Assembly: GCA_022432975.1 (NCBI GenBank)
Contig: CM039505.1
Location: 49,993,897 to 50,057,896, forward strand
Origin: Begonia masoniana
Lineage: Eukaryota > Streptophyta > Magnoliopsida > Cucurbitales > Begoniaceae
Direction: 5' to 3'
Length of the DNA: 64,000 nucleotides
Below, piece by piece: positions 54,740-64,000 of this stretch. The notes under the pieces are model-generated. The model was not told where the DNA came from. It worked only from the letters and a program-made list of their open reading frames with translations, and searched no databases. Both the position numbers and the translations under genes were made by a program. The first letter of the stretch is position 1. Each line of letters starts with the position of its first letter.

Positions 54740-56495
54740 TCAATCATGCAGTGTTCCTAATATATCCTCGTCGCGGTACAGATGAAACCTGAAACGAAAA
54801 GCAAAATTAAATTAAAAACAGGTAACGTTACAAAAAATAGCTACACCCATCAAAAGTAAATGTGAATAAAACAATGCTAATGCCTTCTTTCTGAATAGTC
54901 TGAGTAACATATTTAATCATAGAGAATATAGATGACTTCCAAAATTTCTCTTTTCCAAATTGAACACTCGCCTTCTTCAAGAATCAAACTCATGAACCTC
55001 ATCTGTTTCGCCATTATTACCATGACTTAATTCTTTCATCTTTTGTCTTTGGAATATACATGTGCAGGCAGCACATATACATTATAACCATAATATTATG
55101 ACTGATTAACTAGAGATACGACATGTTCAAGGGCAGATATACGGATATCAGACTACCACAACACTTGTATTATAAGACGACCAGCACATCATTTAAAAAA
55201 TAATTGTTTTTTCCACCTTATTTTCTCAATAACTCTTTTGCTTCCACAGAATTAAAGTTTATTGATCCAGAAATTATTTTCCTGGATTCTTTATTGAAGG
55301 CAGAAATTTACTAAGCGATAAAAGTATTAACGGAGACATTTGGCATTTCTTAATACATCTAATTATTTCTTCGCTATAAATTAAATAAACTAATAATGGT
55401 TTTAAGTAGATTTAATGTATTGTATTAACAGGTTAATGTCCAGTAATACAATGTTTATTAACGAACCCGACTCAGCAAGTTCACGTCATAAAGATAAAAA
55501 CAGCCACCACAAGCAAGGAATTGTAAAGGCAATGAGTACAAGTAACACAAAAATAGAAGTTGGATGCATACTCTTTATCGCCAAGTTTGACTTCAGTCCC
55601 TCCATATTCTGGTAGGAGGACAGTATCCCCCTCCTTCAAAGAAACCGGAATCACTTTCCCTTCCTTGTCGCAATGTCCAGGACCAACAGCAACTACTTTC
55701 CCAGAGTTCAGCTATATTAAGAAAGAAAAATACAGCTTAGCAGTGTGAACAGCAGTTTTGAAACTTAATTCAAAACTTTAAAAAAAAAAACCCAACTGCA
55801 AGTACACAAATCTAGAAGAACAACTTCAGTAGTTTCTTCAAAGGCCAGGGATAAAGCAGGAAGAACGACCGTAAGAAGAAACAAGTATCTTTGAGTTCTT
55901 CGCAATTGAGTTTCTAAAACAATGGAAAATACTTACGCACCACAGATTCTGAAAAAAAGGAAGCATTTCATCGCTTTTCATGGATGCAAACCTATTAGTC
56001 GATTTCAACAAACAACACTCATAGAACACATGAAGAACAATTATTTTGTTAACTAATGTAAATTTCTTTGCAATAAAGTATGCTCCCAAATTCAGAACCA
56101 GAAAACTATTTTTCAGCTAAAGTAAGCTATTCTGAGTTCACCAATCCATCTGGAAAAGCATGAAGTAAAAACAAAAAATAAAATAAAATAAAAGAGAAGA
56201 GAAGAAGTAAAATAAAACCAAACATGCGTGATTCAGATCAGCCTGAGAAAAAGTTTTCAAATCCGAAAAAAAAAAGTGATAAAAAAAAATTCCTCTTAAA
56301 TCCGAATTCCTCAAGTTTCAACATAAAAAAATAGACTACTGAGAGAATAGCAGAGCGAAAAGAAAAATTGTAAGGAAAATCAAAATTGACCTTGGAGGAC
56401 TTCTCAGGGAGCAAGATTCCAGCATTAGTTTTAGACGGAGGTACGATTTTCTCGATCAACACGCGATTCATCAAAGGCACCAAGCGCTTCGCCAT
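54740..56495 (-). CDS. CPN10: 10-kDa chaperonin (HSP10/GroES family), three exons
   Basis: Co-chaperonin that caps the Hsp60 folding chamber, by homology in the mitochondrial matrix. Exon 1 (56391-56495) encodes MAKRLVPLMNRVLIEKIVPP then SKTNAGILLPEKSSK. Exon 2 (55572-55711) encodes LNSGKVVAVGPGHCDKEGKV, then IPVSLKEGDTVLLPEYGG and TEVKLGDK. Exon 3 (54740-54788) encodes FHLYRDEDILGTLHD and TGA. Introns of 783 and 679 bp begin GT and end AG, and the phases join cleanly. The product is 97 residues, the normal size. The mobile-loop region (SKTNAGILLPE) and the C-terminal DEDILG motif are intact. The start is the only ATG giving the family N-terminus. The gene looks complete and functional, although retroelement relics begin within 0.5 kb of its stop. 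Confidence 0.95.
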
Positions 56496-57508
56496 TAGAG
56501 AGACGAACAAAAACCCTAAAACCTCGCAAATGGAAACGGAGAGCAGACTGTAGAGTAGTCTAAGGTAGGGTTTTACAAGGGTTTTGTCGTCCTTCTCCCC
56601 GAAGCTCATTTACCAAAATGGTCACGTGTTCCTTCCCTGCACAATCTCATCTTCTAGGGATTAATTGGTAAACTCCTTCACCGATCAATGATAAATCAAT
56701 CTTAATCTATACTTGTTAACCAAACAAACTTTAAACTATTGTTCTCTAAAAATCTTACTCTTTACAATCGCCTACAATTTAAACGTGGTCGCTCGCACTA
56801 AAATTGGTGCAAAACACGCTCGAAAAAGGGCAACCGCATAGTCACCCGCAGTTATAACGCGATTGACGATGCCTGAAGAGTTAACTTATTAACATAATAT
56901 AGTTCAAGGTTCATTTTGTTAGCGAAAAAAGTTGACTGTTTTGTCAATGACCCTAGAGTTGGTTTTTTTTTTTTTCTTTCAAAAATTTATTATTTTGCTC
57001 AATTGTCAAATTTAAAAATTAAAGTAATGTTGTATTTACGTTCCAAATTATTTACTCATTTCATCATGTAATTTATTATTTTAAATATTTTTATCACATC
57101 ATAATAATTTTATTAATAAGTAATTGATAGGTAAATACCACAACCAATTTTTTTCATATTACTCATAAAAGAAGTGAAGTGAATATTTTTTTAAGTACAA
57201 TATTTATTTATTTAATAATACAAAATAAACACATTTCAGTATTTTTATAAAATTAATATTAGTATATAGTCATGCTCTTTTTGTATTTGTCTTTTCTCAA
57301 TTATTCAATGCTTCTTTTCATTTAAATATTCATATTTGTTTTTTTTTTAATTATTAAAAACATCATCATTTCTTCTATTGGAACTATACACCAATTTTCT
57401 TGAGAATATATTATTTCTATTTATATTCTACTTGCCTAAAATTAATTTAAAGAAACAAATTAAATATTTTGTTAGATAGGTCGCTAAAATAAAATAATAA
57501 TAGTTTGG
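56496..57508. other. Upstream region of CPN10 and AT-rich spacer
   Basis: The first 130 bp should hold the CPN10 leader and promoter; no clear TATA box was picked out. The rest is very AT-rich with no gene. Confidence 0.5.
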
Positions 57509-58356
57509 GAAACTATCAATTTTAACTCTGTATTACACTCATAATTTCAAGTAACCTCTTATACTAAAAAAACTGACAAACCAATTACCGTACTATGATT
57601 CTGTTATCGGCTTTGACATTTTTCAACATTCACGTTAAGTGCATTGAGTTTAATTTTATAACAAAATACCAAACGATATTGGATTTAATTAAAAAATTTA
57701 TCACATGTTTACCACATCATATAAAGATAATATAAAAATATTCATGATTTTCTAACACATATACAATTTATTATAATTATTTTATAAAATAAATAAATAA
57801 AATTACAATAAATCATACAAGTGTTAGAAAATCACGAAAATTTTCATATTATCTTCTCATGATGTGATCAATATGTGGTAAACTTTTTAAGTAAATTCAA
57901 TAACGTTTGATATTTTGTTTCACTTTATAAATTAATTTTACACAAATACCAAACGATATTGAATTTACTTGAAAGATTTACCACATATTCATCACATCAT
58001 GAGAAGATAATCTGAAATTTTTCGTGATATTTTAACACTTGTAAGATTTATTGTAATTTTATTTATTTATTTTATAACATAATTATAATAAATCATACAA
58101 GTATTAGAAAATCACGAAAAGTTTCAGATTATCTTTCCATGATGTGATGTATATGTGGTAAAAATTTCAAGTAAATTCAATGTCGTTTAGTATTTTTTTA
58201 TAAAATTAAACTCAATGCACTTAATGTGAATGTTGAAAAATGTCAATTTCAATAACAGAATCATAGCACGGAGTTTGGTTTGTCAATTTTTTTTAACAGA
58301 GGAGGTTACCTGAAATTACAAGTATAGTATATGATTCAAATCGATAATTTCTAGAA
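57509..58356. mobile_element. Mutator-like foldback element with internal palindromes
   Basis: The ends are inverted repeats of over 130 bp: GAAACTATCAATTTTAACTC at the left pairs with the complement of the right end, both running into AATTTCA(A/G)GTAACCTC and TATGATTCTGTTAT. Flanks ATAGTTTGG (57500-57508) and ATAGTTTTG (58357-58365) are a 9-bp duplication with one mismatch, typical of Mutator-like elements. The middle has two further palindromic pairs built on ATACCAAACGATATTG(G/A)AT and ACCACAT..(A/T)CATCAC. No transposase is present. The right end is about four bases longer than the left. Confidence 0.7.
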
Positions 58357-59506
58357 TAGTTTTGATCTTCAATAAATATAAACATTATTTTAAGAAAATG
58401 AGTAATGAGGAGTGGAGCAACGGTGAGCGTTTGAGTGGAATAGGATTTATTTATGCCAAGATAAGACGTTTAAAAGGTGTATAGTTGTGCAGATCCAAAC
58501 AGCGTTTTACAAGTGCAGCAAGTTACCATATTGCCCCTGAAATATTACACGAAAGGGTGGCATTTTGGTAATTTCACTTCGGGAATAAAATGGTGAGATA
58601 GGGAGAAATTCGAGCATACATGAGGAGGCCACGTATTGCAAAACAAAATGTATGCTCGAGCTGTATTATGACCAAAACTAACGTTTCATTTTAGATAATA
58701 GAGTCGGCTTAGTGCCTTCATTCAATGGGTTGGTTCAAAATCAGTTGAAATCAGCTTACCTATATAGTTTTTGGGTTGAAAAATAATTTAATCATTCTAC
58801 AACAGACTAGGCAGACGATTGTACAACTAGCATCGTGGCTCGTGTAGTCTTGAGTCACAACGAAGTTATTTAGTTAGAACCGGGATGTTGGGGTGAATTT
58901 GATAGTCCTAAGACATGAGTGTCACAACTCGGATCATTAATTCTTGTGCAGGCCAGCCTAGACTTTGACAAGAGTGGAGACTAAGGCTGGTTGGATCAAG
59001 TTTGGACCGAACCAGAGCCTGATTTCTATACCTAACATGTCCCCCCCGGTCCACGAACAAACCACTCAAGGTATATTACAGTCTACCTACGCTCTCTCGT
59101 CTCTCTCTCTCTCTCTCTCGATCTCGGACGTACTCCTTGCACAAAGCAGTTCAGTTTTCTGTGGGTATCCAGCTCTCTCTCTCTCTCTCTCTCTGTCTGT
59201 CTCTCTCTCTGCAAAAATGGAGCTTTTTATAGCCAAAATTGGGGTCTGAAATGAGCAGAAAAAAAGAAGTAAGAAGCTTCCATTAACACCCATTTTTCTC
59301 ACCATATATTTACAAAATCTACTCTAGCCCTATTGCACTCTCCTTTTATGCTGGTCTGGACGATCCTCACCATTCCAGCCAAGGTTTCAGGCCTTCACTG
59401 TGGAAAAGACTTGCAGGCAGAGAAAGAAGAACAGCAAAAGAACTAGAGGGAGAAACAAAAAACCACATTTTGAATGGTTCTTGTTTAAATCATCAAGAAA
59501 TTACAA
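58357..59506. other. Promoter and leader region of the CLE gene
   Basis: No other gene was seen. CT microsatellites at 59096-59119 and 59170-59212, and TTTTTATAGCC near 59224, lie within 450 bp of the CLE start and may belong to its promoter or leader. The 94-codon frame at 58965-59249 is mainly the translated CT repeats. Confidence 0.5.
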
Positions 59507-59770
59507 ATGGGTTTCAAGATAGAGATGATTTGCTGCTTGTCTCTGATTCTACTGATGATTCTACTGATGATTCTACAGTCTGAAACCCAGTCTTTTGGAG
59601 CCAGCCATGGCAGAAATGGCGGAGTCAAAGGAGGATCATCGTCTTCCTCAGAGCTCAACCCTGTAAGCATCCATGGCGGTATTCAAAACCCAGAAGCCAA
59701 ACCAAATCAAATATTTGCTTCTCAGATGAGGAAAGTCAGCACAGGCCCCAACCCTCTTCACAACAGATAA
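59507..59770 (+). CDS. CLE-family signalling peptide precursor
   Basis: An intronless 87-codon frame. Residues 1-29 form a secretion signal (MGFKIEMICCLSLILLMILL then MILQSETQS). A Ser/Gly/Asn-rich variable region follows and, at the end, the 12-residue CLE motif RKVSTGPNPLHN plus one Arg. CLE peptides are cleaved from such precursors in the apoplast, hydroxylated or arabinosylated on Pro7, and perceived by leucine-rich-repeat receptor kinases to control stem-cell and vascular fates. The core G6-P7-N8-P9 and L-H-N end are canonical. Position 4, usually Pro, is Ser here. Length and layout (signal, variable, CLE box at the C-terminus) are normal for the family. The closest Arabidopsis type by motif would be the CLE19-22 or CLE25/26 kind; I do not assign an orthologue. 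The gene looks intact. Confidence 0.92.
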   Translation: MGFKIEMICCLSLILLMILLMILQSETQSFGASHGRNGGVKGGSSSSSELNPVSIHGGIQNPEAKPNQIFASQMRKVSTGPNPLHNR

Positions 59771-60449
59771 GAGCTTGATTTTCTCTCTCAAGCTAAGAAA
59801 TTTTCTCCCCATTTTCCTTCATTTTCTCGGCAATTTTCTCTTCTCTCTTTCTGCTGAGAATCATTCCAGAATCAAACAACTTGTGTTCATCCTGCATGAT
59901 CTGTACATGAAACTCTCTAAAATTTTCTTCATTTTCGAAATATTCTTTACTTGATCTTCATAAATGAGTTTGTTGATATTATTAAATACTTGTCTTCTTC
60001 CTTCAATTAATAATAATCAATTTGGGATGTTATTTTCTTAGGAAAATTATTAGTACCTATCTGTTCTCCAATGGAGGCTTTAATTGTTATCTTCTTTGAA
60101 ATCATTATGCTTTAAATTTGCTCGCATACGCTCTATTTATGTGCACTAATTACATAATTATCGCCAATTATTCTGTTCAATCAAACCCCAATGACCATCA
60201 TTTAAGTTGCTAATTTTTTTATTTTCTTTTGATTTTTCATATTAAAAATAATCTAATTGTTTATATGTTTTTTTATTAGTTTTTGAAAGCACATATTTTT
60301 AATGTGATTATTTTTTTTATTTTGATATTCCAGTTGCAACTTTTGACTTAAATGACCAACAATCCAATAATTTTTTTCAAAATAGTTTAATTATTTATAT
60401 ATTATGAATAATGTTACATTTACTTTCTTTCAAACAATATTTTATTCAA
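59771..60449. other. 3' flank of CLE, AT-rich
   Basis: The first 200 bp probably include the CLE 3' untranslated region. The remainder is AT-rich without a gene. Confidence 0.5.
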
Positions 60450-61106
60450 GGGTAAAGTGTAATTTGGCCCCTACAATTAGGTGAAATGGGCAATTTGCAA
60501 TTTACACTGTAAACTTGGGTAAAGTGCAATTTAGCCTCTACAACTAGGTGAAATAAGCAATTTACACCGTAAACTTGAATAATAGGCAAGAACAACCTTA
60601 ATATATTGATAATGGGCAATATGATCCCTACTGTCATATTTTCTATCAAAAAATAATATTTTTTCACTTATTCATTTTTTTTTTCGAAATGCTCCTCACT
60701 GGACCGAATTGGACCAGACCTGTTCAGCTAATTCCACTTTTGTTTATTTATTTATTTTAAATCCTATTTCTCGAAAAAAAGAAGACAGATGAATAGAATT
60801 AAAAAAAAAAAAAAAACCAAAGTACAATTAGTCGAACCAGTCCAGTTCGGTTAGGTCCAGTGATGGGCATTTCGGGAAAAAAAAAATGAACAAATGAAAA
60901 AAAATATTACTTTTTGATGGAAAATATGACGGTAAGAGCCATATTGCCCATTATCAATACATTAAGGTTGTTCTTGCCTATTATTCAAGTTTACGGTGTA
61001 AATTGCTCATTTCACCTAGTTGTAGGGGCCAAATTGCATTTTACCTAAGTTTACGGTGTAAATTGTCCATTTCACCTAGTTGTAGGGGCCAAATTACACT
61101 TTACCC
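60450..61106. mobile_element. Mutator-like foldback MITE
   Basis: 657 bp with inverted repeats of about 280 bp at each end. The termini are GGGTAAAGTGTAATTTGG(C)C and its complement. The flanks TTTATTCAA (60441-60449) and TTGATTCAA (61107-61115) are a 9-bp duplication with one mismatch. The terminal part is itself duplicated in tandem (GTAAATTG..CATTTCACCTAGTTGTAGGGGCC twice on the right arm). No transposase is encoded. Confidence 0.85.
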
Positions 61107-64000
61107 TTGATTCAATTAAGGTACAACTAATGTAGTAAATTATAATTTATTACATTAATTGCACCAATAATTATTTGACACATCATAAAATATTTTAAGG
61201 TAGTACAATAAAAGAGTAAACGTAGAATTATTAATTTTAAAAATGATTATTTTAAACAATTATTTATGAAATGATTTTGTGAAAGTTAACATCAGTGAGC
61301 GATTGACTAAAGTCTAATGTAGTGAGACAGGATTAAGCCATCCACTCGAGACTTTTTTGCGTTGTGTAGTAGAAATGATTTGAGGGGAGAAGTAATTGTG
61401 TTGTCAACTCATCTTAATTTTCCTTGTCTTTAATGATAATAAGAAGGACCCACTCAACCAATGGTGCCAAATTGACACTCTATCCATGCTGGTTAAAATT
61501 TTGGCTCGTGAACGAACGAGTTGAATCGAGTCGAATTGACACCTATGTACTAGATTTGGACGGGTTGAAAAGCTTAACAACGTTATGTATTTTTCTCATA
61601 ATTTGTGACCTGTAGCTCAAATTAAGCTCTGGTTAAACTCGAGATCGACTGATAGGCCTCGGGATAGACCAACACTGAGGCGCACCCGAATTCGTGTGGT
61701 CTGTGATCAGGTTCATGGGTCTTGAACCTCAAGGAGATCTGATTTTTAGCTCAACGTTGCAGCACTCGGTAGCTTAAAAAAAAAAATCATGCTAGCTATT
61801 TGTATAGAAACGAGTAGAAATCAAGTAAAAATAGAATAAGAGTAATTAATAAAATAAATAAAGATTAATTAATTAAATTAAATTAAATGACAGTGACAAA
61901 CATGAATATCAGATTTGAGATTTGCAACAATTATTATTATTATTATTTATATGATTTTTCAAAAATACCATTTCATTTAATTTTACTTCTATTACACCAA
62001 TCAATAGCATAAAGAAATGGGCTTGCTTCGTTTTAGCCTCGTCATCGTCAGGCCGAATTTGACGGGTTGGTTCAAACCCAATAATGGTTCGGTCTAACTT
62101 TAGACCAGACTTAGACTTAATTTGGCTTAAAAAATTTATTTAACGGGTCAATCCAAGGGAAGTACGAATGGAAGTCTGTTAAGCGGACTATTGTACAAGC
62201 AGCTCAGCCCCATCAACTGGCAGGGCCGACCAATTTAAAGAACTAAATTAAAGAATTAATCTCCTTACTTTTTGAATTGTAAGAAGAGATTATCTTCATT
62301 GTTTTGAACATGGTATCATAGCATAACAAGTTTTTGTGATTTTTTTCTGGCACGGTATTTTATTTATCGTCTCGTCTTTGGTTACTTTTGCAACGATAAA
62401 TGGAATATGAAGAGGGAAGAAAACCGAGAAATGAAGAGGGATTTCTGCGATTTAGTGCAAATATGACGAGACTCTTGGACGATACTAAGTTTGTTTAATT
62501 GTAATCGGATACCTACAAAATTTTGGAGATTGCCTATCGAGAAATATTTGCTCTTGTAAAAATTAATATAGTAAGAATTTTATCGTCGTTAATCATGAAA
62601 TCTAGATTGGAATTCATTGTTTGGTTGAATAAGAGATTTACACGAAGATTACCCCAAATTTTAGCTTAAAGCCTCGAGTATGGTTACGGAAATTTATGCA
62701 AATTATGGTGAAGATGAGATACAAATGAAGTCACCGGGATCGTACCTTGTTTATTAAACATTGGAACTCGATGTTTCGTGAATATAGATTTTACAATTAA
62801 AAGGGTAGATTCATTTTCTCTTTCAATCTACATCGACTAGGTGTCTCATTCTTCAAACTTCCTCCTTAATTTAAGCAAAAAAATTCATGAATTTTGTTAT
62901 GATGGGTCACCTAACATCAAATATTAAGAATATAAGTAGGTCCATTGTTGTTCATATTTTGCTAATCTAATTGATACAAGAGTTAGCAAAAAACTTATGA
63001 TTTTTTTTTTTTTTGTCAAATTCATTGTATTAGTCGAACTATACACGAGCAGACATCATCACTTGTTGTAAACGTACAAAATATCCGAGTTTAAATGGAA
63101 AAAACAAGACATGATTGCATGCATAGTTGAGATGCAAATTAAGATGAGAAATGTTAAAGTCTTGAAAATGTTTGGCAAAACATAGAGAGAGGGAGAGAGA
63201 GAGAGTATTAGTTAGATTAAAAAGTGGGTATACCAAAATTTAATCCCTGCTTATCAAACTATAAAATATAACTAGAATTACATCTACACAAATATTTAAA
63301 GATAAATATTAATAGAGGTTGATTTTCTTTTTGTTGCATCATACAATTATTCATCACAACTCGAGAAGTCTATTGTACGACATAGTTGAAGAACAAAATT
63401 ATGAATATTTTTCGAAGACTAGAGTGAACTGAAATAATTTACCTTATTTATTTTATATTTTTATTAGAGTTTATGTCAGGTCATTGTTAGTCGAACAATA
63501 ATTTTTTGTAATTTTGATTTAATAGCAAATTCTTTTTCATCTGATCATATTTTTATAAGAATTTTAAGGTAAAGATTTGTCTTGTTTACTCAATTTTCTC
63601 GCCCTGTTTATCGTTTTCAAGTAATAACAATAATAACAAATTGAGAATCTGTAGTTTGAAAAATTATTTAGATATATCAAAACCATGTCATATTTTGTAT
63701 TATTAATTTTTCTATAAAAATAGGGTAGGTTGTAAAGGAGTTTGACTTCTAAATTGGATGATTCTTTACATCAAACAAAATCTTCTTCAAACTATGACCC
63801 CTCATCTTCTTTATAAACAAATTTGATTATACAAATTTAGTTATCATTAGGACGATTCTTCGTAATGTCAAGTTGCGACGATTTTTATGGGTTGTTACAT
63901 TGTTTTAAGGAGTCGCAAACAAAGTAAAAGTAAAAATGAACATTAAAAAAGTAGTTGATAACCTGAATTTCTACAAATTTCATGAATTAAAAAAGATTAC
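61107..64000. other. Intergenic region with no recognised gene
   Basis: AT-rich DNA with short frames only. Noted: a degenerate tRNA-iMet primer-like word TGGTATCATAGC at 62311, which may mark a very old copia relic, and a short (GA)n run at 63185-63206. No protein motif, RNA gene or transposon ends were found. Confidence 0.55.

Noticed and set aside
56100..56390. Extension of CPN10 exon 1 as a single 123-codon frame (56238-56609)
   Set aside because: The start at 56609 adds an N-terminus unlike the family, and the frame reads on past a good GT donor into the intron. The spliced three-exon model gives the exact family protein.
58965..59249. 94-codon frame upstream of CLE
   Set aside because: Mostly translated CT microsatellite, with the opposite strand open too. 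More likely CLE promoter or leader.
62311..62322. tRNA-iMet primer-like word TGGTATCATAGC
   Set aside because: One mismatch and no LTR end, polypurine tract or coding remains nearby. Too weak to call an element.

Overview
The window looks like nuclear DNA of a flowering plant, probably a eudicot. It is mostly nested LTR retrotransposons with three host loci. The host evidence is a three-exon gene for the mitochondrial-type 10-kDa chaperonin CPN10 (54740-56495, minus), a CLE signalling-peptide gene (59507-59770, plus) and the 5' part of a broken cation/calcium exchanger (CCX) gene (about 32470-32943, minus). The retroelements have plant-type primer sites (tRNA-iMet, tRNA-Asp), and TG...CA termini with 5-bp target duplications could be read directly for eight insertions (two of them with an imperfect or inferred match).

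Layout. 1-6039: decayed Ty1-copia element whose 5' LTR lies outside the window. 7195-8580, 8581-8925 with 19684-20081 and 24547-24598, 30051-31140 and 31141-32480: four copies of a repeat unit. Most of them carry an AAA-ATPase exon (CDC48B-like) in inverted orientation, and two end in a U2-snRNA-like 5' end. Unit 2 is split by an Athila-like element on the minus strand (8926-19678, TSD ACTTC) that keeps one long gag-protease frame and no polymerase; a solo LTR sits inside it (11297-13918, TSD ATATC). Unit 2 is split again by a solo LTR (20082-24541, TSD TAGAT) that contains a second, oppositely oriented solo LTR of the same family (21691-23873, TSD ACCAT), and by a truncated LTR (24599 to about 28270) ending in a 2-kb minisatellite. 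A second Athila-like LTR follows (28451-30028).

32948-40564 is a deleted chromovirus with CRM-like features on the minus strand, inserted 4 bp upstream of the CCX start codon. Its gag holds a tandem array of six LTRs of the TRIM retrotransposon Cassandra (36388-39000, TSD ACATT), each with a 5S-rRNA-derived Pol III promoter. 43001-44239 and 51778-54350 are two halves of another minus-strand Ty3-gypsy element, split by a Tnt1-like copia element (44240-51775). That copia element is itself interrupted by a Cassandra solo LTR (48292-48658, TSD CTAAG) and a 2-kb solo LTR (49252-51304, TSD AGAAT).

From 54.7 kb on the DNA is gene-bearing and low in retroelements. It holds CPN10, CLE and two Mutator-like foldback elements with near-perfect 9-bp target duplications (57509-58356 and 60450-61106). 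The last 2.9 kb shows no gene.

The transposons form at least three nesting levels. The CCX locus seems to have been destroyed by insertion at its start codon and by a rearrangement joining it to the AAA/U2 repeat. The two most interesting signals are the six-LTR Cassandra array and the AAA-exon inverted repeats facing a U2-snRNA-type promoter, which could in principle make a hairpin RNA. Elements were identified by reading motifs and ends; no database search was run.
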